In this document: in pieces, positions 7,988 through 15,121 of the stretch
How the letters are laid out: every line of letters starts with the position of its first letter
Numbering within the stretch: the stretch's first letter is position 1
DNA from: JALGWA01 sp964604955
GTDB taxonomy: Bacteria > Arandabacterota > Arandabacteria > Arandabacterales > JALGWA01
Direction of reading: 5' to 3'
NCBI GenBank assembly: GCA_964604955.1
Contig: CAZSBE010000066.1
Coordinates: 1-16,804, forward strand
Length of the DNA stretch: 16,804 bases
Translations under genes and position numbers: made by a program
The notes under the pieces: model-generated
The model's database searches: none
Told to the model about the DNA's origin: nothing
Seen by the model: only the letters and a program-made list of their open reading frames with translations

Positions 7988-8730
7988 TGGATAACGCCCA
8001 ACCAGTCGCTCAAGAGAAAATGAAGCCTTCCGATGAGAAGCGAAACCCTGCTCATCACCGTGTAGCCGAAAGAGGCTCCGAATGAAATCATGAGAAAGTA
8101 GATTCCGACCCTGGACGCCACGCCCAGGCTGCCGCGATGCTCCCTGGAGAAGAAGAAGTAGAAGAGAGTCGTGATGAGCCCGATGATGATAAGCGGGTTT
8201 TGAACCACCCCCAGAAGCGCGAATATCAGCTCGTTGGCGTTATCGGCGAGACCCACCGACGCCACCGCCTCTTTGGAATAGAGGGGGATCATGCTGGCCC
8301 GGAACTGGGCGACGAGGTCTCCCTGCAGCGCCCCGATCACGGCAAACCCGGAGTAAGAGCCCACCATGGCCGCTATCGCCCACCTGCTCAGCCAGCTCGC
8401 TCTCTGCGAGAAACGCGTGAAGAGAAGCAGACCGAGAGCGAACGGAACCAGCATGATGTAATCGCCGCCCGAGACAAGGGGGTTCCAGAGGTTCGGGATG
8501 AAGACGTTCCAGTACTCGAGCGCGACCACGTAGCCCGCCGAAACGCCTATGAAAACATGCTCGGCCATCTTGTAGACGGGATTGTCCTTATATAGGAAGG
8601 AAAAGATGGCAAGCGTGAGCAGCACCGCGACCCAGGTCCCGAAGACCTGGCCGTCCAGCCCGCCGGTCACGGCACCCAGGATGCCGCTCGCGAGGACCAT
8701 GCCACTTACCACCAGCGTCAGCGGTCTCAA
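7984..8730 (-). CDS. Seven-helix membrane protein, uncharacterised
   Basis: 248 residues. The TTG start is preceded by GGAGGAGGGA and overlaps the stop of the previous gene (TTGA). Hydrophobic segments suggest about seven membrane spans, among them TLVVSGMVLASGILGAV, WVAVLLTLAIFSFLY, VFIGVSAGYVVALEYW, IMLVPFALGLLLF, AIAAMVGSYSGFAVIGAL, FALLGVVQNPLIIIGL and IYFLMISFGASFGYTV. Short charged loops hold KDNPVYKMAEH and FSQRASWLSR, probably on the cytoplasmic side. I do not recognise a transporter or enzyme signature. It is the last of four consecutive membrane-protein genes downstream of the MutL-like ATPase and is translationally coupled to both neighbours, so it is probably a subunit of the same complex. 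Confidence 0.85.
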   Translation of the reverse strand: MRPLTLVVSGMVLASGILGAVTGGLDGQVFGTWVAVLLTLAIFSFLYKDNPVYKMAEHVFIGVSAGYVVALEYWNVFIPNLWNPLVSGGDYIMLVPFALGLLLFTRFSQRASWLSRWAIAAMVGSYSGFAVIGALQGDLVAQFRASMIPLYSKEAVASVGLADNANELIFALLGVVQNPLIIIGLITTLFYFFFSREHRGSLGVASRVGIYFLMISFGASFGYTVMSRVSLLIGRLHFLLSDWLGVIQ

Positions 8731-9572
8731 TCCCTCCTCCTTCTCCCGATGAAGTAGAAGACATTGGCCAGCACGATGAAGACTATGACGGCCACGTGCA
8801 CGCTGGACTGCGCCGCCATGCCGGCGAGGCCGAGGCCGGGCTTTTCCAGGAGCTGCTCGTACTCAGCCGCGCCCTTCATCCCCGCGAGCAGGCCCACGAG
8901 CTGCCCCGACTGTATATAGGGGTACATCTCGGGCCCGCTGACGGCCGTCACTCCGCCGCCGACGGGGACGCCGAACCGCGTGGCGACCTGCTGCACCCAT
9001 TCCTTTATGCCCGGGTATCCCGCCGAGATGTTCACGATGAGGCGGGCATCAGTCAGGTTCTCGATGCCCTGCAGCATGGGGATTTCCCCGTAGGGGGTGC
9101 CGAAGTAGTCCTCCGGAAAAGCGGCCTTCAGGTCCTCGGCAACGGAGACCATCACGGCCTCCCTGCCTTCCTTGAAGCCGAGGTTGACGTAGTCCTCGCC
9201 GTACACCCTGCCGTAGCGGGGGGCGATGTCGTCGAAGACCCTCTGGGACAGGGGCGGGCCCGGGGCCCACAGCGATGCCGCGATTATCTTGATGTCCCTC
9301 GAGAAGAGATGCTCCACGAAGGCTATGTTCATGGGATAGAGCTCGGGCAGCGAACCCGGGTCGTAGTCGGCCGCGAGGTAAACGTAGGAGCCGGGGGGAA
9401 GCGCCTCCACGGCTTCAAAGAGGCTCCTTACCGGCGGGCTGACCGAGAGCGTGACCCTGGCGCCGATGACCAGAGGCACCGCGGCGCAGATGAGCACGAT
9501 GAGATAAATGATGCGTCGGTCCAGCTGCGAGAGCCTGTGAATGACTCCCTTCCTGTCCCCGGCCTCGCTCAT
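8727..9572 (-). CDS. Two-anchor membrane protein with a large probably periplasmic domain, uncharacterised
   Basis: 281 residues; ATG start overlapping the upstream stop (ATGA) and preceded by GGGGAG. A basic N-terminus (HRLSQLDRR) precedes one span at about 20-40, and a second span at about 256-274 is followed by GRRRRD. The positive-inside rule then puts both ends in the cytoplasm and residues about 45-250 in the periplasm. That domain alternates strands and helices (GSYVYLAADY, DIKIIAASLWA, REAVMVSVAEDL, ARLIVNISAG) and has a Gly-rich stretch PVGGGVTAVSGPEMYPYI followed by GQLVGLLAGMKGAAEYE. It resembles an alpha/beta ligand-binding or enzyme-like fold, but I find no catalytic signature and know no characterised relative. 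It lies among genes for multi-span proteins of the ATPase-linked cluster. Confidence 0.85.
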   Translation of the reverse strand: MSEAGDRKGVIHRLSQLDRRIIYLIVLICAAVPLVIGARVTLSVSPPVRSLFEAVEALPPGSYVYLAADYDPGSLPELYPMNIAFVEHLFSRDIKIIAASLWAPGPPLSQRVFDDIAPRYGRVYGEDYVNLGFKEGREAVMVSVAEDLKAAFPEDYFGTPYGEIPMLQGIENLTDARLIVNISAGYPGIKEWVQQVATRFGVPVGGGVTAVSGPEMYPYIQSGQLVGLLAGMKGAAEYEQLLEKPGLGLAGMAAQSSVHVAVIVFIVLANVFYFIGRRRRD

Positions 9573-10192
9573 TTGTCACTCCCCAGATAGGATCTTTCGA
9601 GCCCCAGTATCATCTTGAGGCCCGTCGAGATGGCGCCGAGGGCGGCACCTATCATGATGCCGCGCTTGGCGGCCATGTTGGGAACCTCCATTATCCACTC
9701 GGTGAAGGCCGGCAGGCCGCTCCACATGCGCTCGCCCACGGGCACGCGGCCCAGCATCACGATAACGGCCGTGGCAAGGAGCAGCGTCGCCTCCACGCTT
9801 CGCGCGCGGAAGGCCCGGAACGCCGCGGACGCTATGAAGAAGGCCAGCAGCGAGAACATGGTCGACTGCATGGGCACCATGACGTTGTTATAGCTCCAGT
9901 CGAACAGGCTGCCGCCCTGTATGCCCCCGGCGAGGCCGGCTCCGAGCATGGCCGCGAGGGAGAGAAGCAGCACTATCTTGTAGACCCAGTCCCGGCCCCG
10001 GGTTCGCACGGTGCCCGCGCTTATGCGCACGATATTGGCGACACCGAGAACGTAAGCGAAGGCCGTGATTATGATGGCCCAGTTCCTCATCATCGCCGCG
10101 GGCTCGGAGAAGATCGGATGCGGGCTGAAAAAGGACACTATCATGAGCATCCCGGCTATGAAGGCTATGATCACGGGCACTTCGGTCTTCAA
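9569..10192 (-). CDS. Six-helix membrane protein, uncharacterised
   Basis: 207 residues from a TTG at 10192. I prefer this start because GAGGT sits six bases before it and it lies four bases past the stop of the preceding gene; the in-frame ATG at 10228 overlaps that gene by 32 bases and adds a tail before the first helix. About six spans are visible: VPVIIAFIAGMLMIVSFF, WAIIITAFAYVLGVANIV, YKIVLLLSLAAMLGAGLAGG, MFSLLAFFIASAAF, ATLLLATAVIVMLG and RGIMIGAALGAISTGLKMIL. A basic loop (TRGRDW) and FRAFRARS suggest the cytoplasmic faces. A polar loop between spans 3 and 4 holds SLFDWSYNNVMVPMQ. No known transporter motif is visible. Probably a subunit of the membrane complex encoded by this cluster. 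Confidence 0.82.
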   Translation of the reverse strand: MKTEVPVIIAFIAGMLMIVSFFSPHPIFSEPAAMMRNWAIIITAFAYVLGVANIVRISAGTVRTRGRDWVYKIVLLLSLAAMLGAGLAGGIQGGSLFDWSYNNVMVPMQSTMFSLLAFFIASAAFRAFRARSVEATLLLATAVIVMLGRVPVGERMWSGLPAFTEWIMEVPNMAAKRGIMIGAALGAISTGLKMILGLERSYLGSDK

Positions 10193-10196
10193 GCAG

Positions 10197-11336
10197 CTAC
10201 CTCGGAGTGAACCACTCGGCGAAGGCATCCCAGCCCAGGGTCCGGGTGAGCACTCCTGCGATCACCACTGCAATTATGAATATCTTGGCGATATCGCTTG
10301 CCTTCAACGTGCCCACGAGCTTGGGCTCGTTCGAGAGGTAGGCGCTCGCCGCGTAGAGTTCCTCCCCTATCAGCGCGTAGTCGCAGGCGGCTACGAAGAA
10401 GGGGAGCTGGTGTATGTTGGCGGTTCCCGCCACCTGGATGGCCCCGGTGGAGAAACCCGTCTCCGCGAGCATGAGGGACTCGGCGAAAAAGGACCCGAGG
10501 TAGAGATTGGCGGCCGTCTTCTCCCTCAGCATTATGCCGGAGACCCCGGCCGTGAAAGCGAACTGGACATCCGAGAGATACCTTACCGTGTCGGGCCTGT
10601 AGAGCTCGGGCCGGCCGGCCTGGAGGTAGCCCTGCTGGACCGCCTCCTCCGCCACGGGCACGACGAAGGGGCGGCAGACCGGGACGATCATGGGCGTCTC
10701 GTAGGTAGCCGCGATGCGGGCGACGTCGTTGAGAATCACCATGCTCGCGATGGTCTGAATGTTGTTCATGTCGTCGATGCCCGGAACATACAGCACCGGG
10801 CGGCCCATCTCCGTCGCCCGGCCGATGGCCTCTTCTATGGCCTTGAGACCCGCGATTCTCCTCACGTAGAACTCCCGCCCCCTGGCCGCGAGCAGGATGC
10901 ATATTGCGACCGCAAGGAAGTAGAGGACGAATACCGCGAGCTGGTTGAGCCTTTCGTAATTGAGCCAGGAGGCCCTGGGTACCGCTGCGCCCGCGTCCAC
11001 GGGCGCGGCCCCCGCGAAACTCAGCCTGTATGCGTAATTCCTGCCGCGCTCGAGCCCCGAGTCCACGTATTCGCCTGACGCGGCCCCTACCGAAGCCACC
11101 TCTGTCCACTCGGCGTCGCCGTCGGCCAGGCGCAGGATCAGGACCTCTCCCGAATCGGGCAGGTCATATCCCCAGGAAATGCTGAGGGCCCGGCCGTCGT
11201 CATTGGGTACGTCGCTGACCGAGACTCCGGCCGCGGCCAGGGCACAGCCTGACAGAGATGCGAGGAACATGAAGAAGGCGCAAATAAAGAGACGCGCCCG
11301 GACGGAAACCTTCACAGGAAGAAATCGAATGTGCAC
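10197..11336 (-). CDS. Fn3-like, membrane-anchored alpha/beta protein (DUF6754-like)
   Basis: 379 residues; GTG start with GGAG six bases upstream. Residues 12-31 are a hydrophobic leader ending LSGC, a plausible lipobox with Cys31. Residues about 38-110 look like a fibronectin type III module (DVPNDDGRALSISWGY, ERGRNYAYRLSFAG). A span at 131-152 is followed by ARGREFYVRR, which places residues about 153-345 in the cytoplasm. That domain holds GRPVLYVPGIDDMNNIQ, TPMIVPVCRPFVVPVAEEAV, FAFTAGVSGIMLREKTAANL and FVAACDYALIGEELYAASAY. A final span lies at about 347-367. From memory the core resembles the uncharacterised family DUF6754; I could not search. The layout (sensor-like module outside, alpha/beta domain inside) would let it link the envelope to the cytoplasmic ATPase of the cluster. 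Function unknown. Confidence 0.85.
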   Translation of the reverse strand: MHIRFLPVKVSVRARLFICAFFMFLASLSGCALAAAGVSVSDVPNDDGRALSISWGYDLPDSGEVLILRLADGDAEWTEVASVGAASGEYVDSGLERGRNYAYRLSFAGAAPVDAGAAVPRASWLNYERLNQLAVFVLYFLAVAICILLAARGREFYVRRIAGLKAIEEAIGRATEMGRPVLYVPGIDDMNNIQTIASMVILNDVARIAATYETPMIVPVCRPFVVPVAEEAVQQGYLQAGRPELYRPDTVRYLSDVQFAFTAGVSGIMLREKTAANLYLGSFFAESLMLAETGFSTGAIQVAGTANIHQLPFFVAACDYALIGEELYAASAYLSNEPKLVGTLKASDIAKIFIIAVVIAGVLTRTLGWDAFAEWFTPR

Positions 11337-11354
11337 ACGGGACTCCGGAAGTTC

Positions 11355-12482
11355 TCAGTCTTCTATGAGCTCGACATTCGCGCGCGGTATCACCGCCCGC
11401 GAGCCGTCGCCGAACTGCACCTCGAGGACCCTCACCCTGGCCTCCGACTTGAGCACCTGGAGCTCGGGCGGCAGGGCAGTCACCTCGCCGATGGCTCCGA
11501 AATACGGCTCCCGGATGACTCTGACGGGAGTTCCGACTGCAAGCCCGCTGGAGGACTTCAACACGTCTTCGCTCATCCCGAGTGTAGCCCTGTCGAGAGG
11601 TATGACGATCTCGGGCCTGATTACGCCGGCCCTGATCTGGGTCGCCCCGCTCATCGAAGTCTTCACGCCGTCCTTCGCCTTGAGCAGGTCGAAGGTCTTA
11701 TCGGCCATGGTCATCCCGCCGAAGCCCTCGGTGACCACGAGGGTGAGACCGATGTCCTCCGAGCCCGTAATGGCGACCCCCAGGTCATAGCCGAGAAGGC
11801 TCCGGAGGTCCGAATCCCCGATGCCTCCGGCGACTATCCCCTTAACGCCCATCTCCCTGGCCCTGTTGAAAACTTCTATGGTGATGAGCGAACCGCCGAG
11901 AAGAATCTTCCCCTTCATGTCCGCTGTTATCTGCTCGGGTTTGAGCACTTCGTCCGGCCTTGAGGCCACGACTTTGAGCGGGCCGCTGACCTCGCCGCCC
12001 ACACCGAAGATTCCCTGAACGAAGGACGCGGCCGTCTCCACGAGCACGCCCTCGTTTTCGAACACCTCGACGACCGTGCCGTCTACGAAAGCGTTGACCT
12101 CCACGGGAATCGCCTTCTCGCGGATTATGACCTGGCCCGTTATGCCTGAAACCGACTCGATGGTCCCGCCCACCGGCATCTTGCACTGCGACTTGAACAG
12201 CCCGAAAAAGGTCCTCGTCTCGGCGATCATCTGGCCCTTTTCGGCCCAGACGCCTATCTTGACGGTCATGTGCCGCTCGATGTCCTCAGGAAGCACGCTG
12301 AGCTTGTTGGCGACGTTCATGGTCTGCACGTTGCCGGGAAGCTCGGTTCTGGCGATCACGTCTTCAGCCTTTACCCTGTCTCCGACTTTGACGAGCACTT
12401 CGCCCTTGAGGGGCAGCCGCCTCTCCTTCCTGAAAATCGTAAGGCTTGAAACCTTAAGTCCGGGCGTATACGCGTGTGCCAA
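11355..12482 (-). CDS. Barrel-sandwich (lipoyl-like/RnfC-like) plus KOW-domain protein, uncharacterised
   Basis: 375 residues, soluble, no signal peptide. The TTG start is preceded by GGAGGG with seven-base spacing. Residues about 22-50 (LPLKGEVLVKVGDRVKAED) look like half of a biotinyl/lipoyl or RnfC-type barrel-sandwich hybrid, but where a lipoyl domain has the modified Lys in its DK turn this has ARTELPGN, so it is probably not acylated. A second half follows near 125-150 (AIPVEVNAFVDGTVVEVFEN). The middle part contains KGKILLGGSLITIEV and MGVKGIVAGGIGDSDLRSL. Residues about 315-373 match a KOW-type module (VGTPVRVIREPYFGAIGEV, RVLEVQFGDGSRAVIPRANV). Together these resemble an adaptor that docks proteins or nucleic acid. 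It lies 22 bases after the MutL-like ATPase and 18 bases before the Fn3 membrane protein, which suggests a bridge between them. Confidence 0.82.
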   Translation of the reverse strand: MAHAYTPGLKVSSLTIFRKERRLPLKGEVLVKVGDRVKAEDVIARTELPGNVQTMNVANKLSVLPEDIERHMTVKIGVWAEKGQMIAETRTFFGLFKSQCKMPVGGTIESVSGITGQVIIREKAIPVEVNAFVDGTVVEVFENEGVLVETAASFVQGIFGVGGEVSGPLKVVASRPDEVLKPEQITADMKGKILLGGSLITIEVFNRAREMGVKGIVAGGIGDSDLRSLLGYDLGVAITGSEDIGLTLVVTEGFGGMTMADKTFDLLKAKDGVKTSMSGATQIRAGVIRPEIVIPLDRATLGMSEDVLKSSSGLAVGTPVRVIREPYFGAIGEVTALPPELQVLKSEARVRVLEVQFGDGSRAVIPRANVELIED

Positions 12483-12504
12483 TTCCTAACCCTCCAGCTC
12501 GTAT

Positions 12505-14310
12505 CTAGAATTCAGGATAGACGTCCAGCGCCTTGTTCCATTCCGTGAGCTTGCGCACTCTCTCCTCCCGGTCTTCGGGAAGCACCAGAGGTCTGCCGCG
12601 GCAGTCGATGATGACGCCGACTACGCCGCCGTTGATTTCGGTATGAATCTCTTTTCCGTTCCCGAGCCCGACGTCGAAGCGGCGGGTCGGCGATATAGTG
12701 GCCCTGGCCGTTTCGCCGACAGGAAGCGGAATGACGGCCATGTCGCCGAAGTTCACCGATCTCTCTTCCTTCGAGCCGTCCGCCTTCTCGATCTTAATGT
12801 CGACGCAGTGGGTGCCGTCCTTGGCGCCCCCGCGAGGAGCGATGCACGTGCCCAGTTTGATGAGACAGTCTTTATGGAACACTTCCATGGCGGCCTTGGG
12901 TTGGACCTGCGCCAGCACGCCGAGCTGCGGCATCATGAAGATGGAGTCCACGGCAAGCTGCGTGATCCCTTCGGGGCGGAAGCCGTCGATTATCATGAAA
13001 GCGGCCTGAACCCTGCGCGGGGCATGCGACAGCACGCCGCCGCTCCCCACCAGGATGTCGAGGGCCATCATGTCCACCAGGGTGCCGCCGCTCTCGGTCT
13101 GTTCGAAGGTATCCGAGATCGTGCGCTCCTGCTGGACGCCCTTGAGCCCGACGGCGAGGAGCTTGTGCTGCTCGAACGCGAGCCTGAGGGCTTCCCTGCT
13201 CATGGCCTGCTCGATCATGAGGTCCTCGAGCGTCTGCGGAATGGTGGTGGGCCTGATCATCTTGTTCTTGACCCGGTTCCTGAGATCGGACTCGTCCACG
13301 GCGAACGGTACCCATCTTAAGATATTGGGCACTGTGGCCTCCGCCAGGACGTTTGAAATCGAGTAGCTCATACCGAGGTTGGCGCTCACGGTCCTGTTGA
13401 AGACTTCGCCGAACACCGAGAAGACGTCGGTCGTCGCCCCGCCGATATCGACGCCCACGACGTCGATGCCCTCCTCCTTGGCGATGAGCTGCATGATGGA
13501 TCCTACGGCCGCGGGCGTCGGCATCACGGGCACCTTCGTCCATTCGAGGAGCTTCCCATAGCCGGGGGCCTGCTTCATGACGTGCTCCAGGAACTGTTCC
13601 TGGATCTTGAGCCGCGCGGGCTGCAGGTTCTCCCTCTCGAGGACGGGCCTCAGGTTCTCGGTGATCACCAGGCTCGTCTTGGTCGCGAGCCTGTCCTTCA
13701 CTATCTCCCTTGCGTCGACGTTTCCGGCGAAAATCACCGGCAGCTCGTAGCCTATCCCCAGCCTCGGCCTCGGGTCGGCGGCGGCGATCAGTTCGGCGAG
13801 CTCGGCGACATGCGTGGTCGTACCCCCGTCGATTCCGCCTGAAAGCAGGATCATGTCGGGACGAAGCGCGCGGACCCTCTGAATCCTCTCATGCGGCTGC
13901 CGCCTGTCGTTGGAGGCGATCACGTCCATGACGATGGCTCCGGCACCGAGCGCCGCGCGCTGGGCGCTCTCGGCCGTCATTTCCTTGACGACTCCGGCGA
14001 CCATCATCTGAAGGCCCCCGCCGGCGGAGGACGTCGAGATGTAAAGATCTACGCCGTCATCGCCCTCTTTCGGGGACAGGATACACTCGTCCTTCAAGAA
14101 AGTCCTGCCTGTAAGCTCCTCCACCTCCGCTACCGCATTGAGAACGCCTTTGGTGACGTCCTCGAACGGGGCCTCCACCGTGGTGGGGGCCTCCCCCCTG
14201 ACCACGAGTCGGTACTCGTCTCCGGCCTTCTCTATCAGGATCGCCTTGGTAGTCGTGCTGCCGCAGTCCGTGGCGATTATGCTGTGAATTTCTTCAGGAT
14301 CTTTGCTCAC
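12505..14310 (-). CDS. MutL/GlmL-family ASKHA ATPase without adjacent mutase
   Basis: 601 residues; GTG start directly after the upstream stop, with GAGGTGG five bases before it. Actin-like ATPase motifs are clear: phosphate-1 ATDCGSTTTKA at 13-23, SGGIDGGTTTH at 157-167, phosphate-2 GVDIGGATTD at 286-295, and an adenosine-type VGSGGVLSHAPR at 421-432. SAGGGLQMMVAGV at 95-107 is also typical of the family (Pfam MutL, TIGR01319 glmL_fam). Known members lie beside glutamate mutase or ornithine aminomutase genes and are thought to be reactivating chaperones for B12 enzymes. None of those genes is here, and the chain is some 120 residues longer than the clostridial form, with an extra C-terminal part (CLIKLGTCIAPRGG, VGVIIDCRGRPLVLPED). 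Automatic annotation as glutamate mutase would mislead. I infer an ATP-driven switch or chaperone working with the adjacent adaptor and membrane proteins. Confidence 0.9.
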   Translation of the reverse strand: MSKDPEEIHSIIATDCGSTTTKAILIEKAGDEYRLVVRGEAPTTVEAPFEDVTKGVLNAVAEVEELTGRTFLKDECILSPKEGDDGVDLYISTSSAGGGLQMMVAGVVKEMTAESAQRAALGAGAIVMDVIASNDRRQPHERIQRVRALRPDMILLSGGIDGGTTTHVAELAELIAAADPRPRLGIGYELPVIFAGNVDAREIVKDRLATKTSLVITENLRPVLERENLQPARLKIQEQFLEHVMKQAPGYGKLLEWTKVPVMPTPAAVGSIMQLIAKEEGIDVVGVDIGGATTDVFSVFGEVFNRTVSANLGMSYSISNVLAEATVPNILRWVPFAVDESDLRNRVKNKMIRPTTIPQTLEDLMIEQAMSREALRLAFEQHKLLAVGLKGVQQERTISDTFEQTESGGTLVDMMALDILVGSGGVLSHAPRRVQAAFMIIDGFRPEGITQLAVDSIFMMPQLGVLAQVQPKAAMEVFHKDCLIKLGTCIAPRGGAKDGTHCVDIKIEKADGSKEERSVNFGDMAVIPLPVGETARATISPTRRFDVGLGNGKEIHTEINGGVVGVIIDCRGRPLVLPEDREERVRKLTEWNKALDVYPEF

Positions 14311-14697
14311 CTATGCCACCTCGTCCTGTTGCTTATCTTTCTTCTTATTCTCTTTCCTGGTCTTCTTTTCCTCTTTCTCCAGCTGCTTGACTTCCTCCTC
14401 CGTATCTTCGATCTTGCGGAGAAGCCTCTCCCAGTTCTCCCTGTTTTCCATGAGGAAAGCGAATCTCTGGTACTGCTTGAAGTTGAAAAGAGTCTGGATA
14501 AAGGGCTCTAAAAAGACTAACAGTTGACCGCCCAGGAACGCAAGAGGTTTGCTGGACTCCAGCATGAAAATCGCCGGGACCGTCAGCCTCATGTTGACGA
14601 GCTTCCTTGCCACTTTCTCGACCAGCTCTTCATCCTCTTCCGTGAACCGCCCGTCGAAGGGATGCTCAGGCTGCGTTACCGGATCCGGCTGTTCCAT
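14311..14697 (-). CDS. Small conserved protein with charged coiled-coil tail, uncharacterised
   Basis: 128 residues from the ATG at 14697, which overlaps the preceding gene by 32 bases. In-frame starts at 14730 (ATG, with GGGAG eight bases upstream) and 14739 (GTG) are possible and would enlarge the overlap to 65 or 74 bases. The acidic N-terminus (RFTEEDEELVEKVARKLVN) leads into a moderately hydrophobic centre, LTVPAIFMLESSKPLAFLGG and QLLVFLEPFIQTLFNF, and then RFAFLMENRENWERLLRKIE. The last 35 residues are almost only Glu, Lys, Asp and Gln, probably a coiled coil. The centre may be an amphipathic or membrane-associated hairpin. No function is known to me. It ends flush against the MutL-like ATPase gene, so a partner role is likely. 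Confidence 0.75.
   Translation of the reverse strand: MEQPDPVTQPEHPFDGRFTEEDEELVEKVARKLVNMRLTVPAIFMLESSKPLAFLGGQLLVFLEPFIQTLFNFKQYQRFAFLMENRENWERLLRKIEDTEEEVKQLEKEEKKTRKENKKKDKQQDEVA
14316..14322 (-). promoter_or_regulatory. Shine-Dalgarno for the GTG start of the MutL-like gene
   Basis: Minus strand GAGGTGG, then CATAG, then GTG. It is embedded in the last codons of the small upstream gene, so translation of the two is probably coupled. Confidence 0.7.
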
Positions 14698-15121
14698 CGA
14701 GTTTCTTCGCGACAAAGGCCACCACTTCATCTTTTTCACTCCCGTAGAGCAGCCTGATCGACCTGAAGGGTTCGAGTCTCGTCTTCTTCTCGAACGGCGA
14801 CAGGGTGATGCCCTTCCCGTCAGGATAATACCTCTTGAAGTGAGACCAGCGCCTGGCGGTCTTACCCACAGAGGACTTTATTAGAACTTCGTCGTCGTCG
14901 AGCCGGTACGTGGTCCTCGTGAAATAGCTGAAGAGCGAGGCCACGAGTATCGCCACGGACAGCAACGTGAGAAACGCGTCCCTGAAGGCCAGGAAGACTA
15001 TTACGCCCACCGCTGCAATCACGGCGACGACTATCGCCGAGCGCATCTTGTTCTCCCTGAACGGGAATACGCTCCACTCGAGGACGTAGCCCTCGCGGGC
15101 CCCATCATCACTGTGCGACAT
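14666..15121 (-). CDS. Membrane protein with bacterial PH-like domain
   Basis: 151 residues from the ATG at 15121, fixed by AGGAG five bases upstream; the frame opens further up but lacks a ribosome-binding site there. It overlaps the end of gcvPB by 14 bases. Two adjacent spans at about 29-46 and 48-66 (IVVAVIAAVGVIVFLAF, LTLLSVAILVASLFSYF) are followed by TYRLDDDEVLIKSSVGKTAR and FKRYYPDGKGITLSPFEKKT, the strand pattern of small bacterial PH-like (bPH/YdbT-type) domains, here probably cytoplasmic. Such proteins are mostly uncharacterised envelope proteins. Its position between gcvPB and the ATPase cluster makes it the first non-metabolic gene in the run; it may be the membrane docking point for the cluster or simply a co-transcribed gene. 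Confidence 0.8.
   Translation of the reverse strand: MSHSDDGAREGYVLEWSVFPFRENKMRSAIVVAVIAAVGVIVFLAFRDAFLTLLSVAILVASLFSYFTRTTYRLDDDEVLIKSSVGKTARRWSHFKRYYPDGKGITLSPFEKKTRLEPFRSIRLLYGSEKDEVVAFVAKKLDGTAGSGNAA

Noticed and set aside
11355..12482. A lipoylated or biotinylated carrier domain modified by the nearby ligase
   Set aside because: The turn that would hold the modified Lys reads ARTELPGN with no suitable Lys, so the fold may be similar but the modification is unlikely.
12505..14310. Reading the MutL-like gene as part of a working glutamate mutase operon
   Set aside because: No cobalamin-binding or mutase catalytic subunit is encoded anywhere in the window, and neighbours are membrane proteins.
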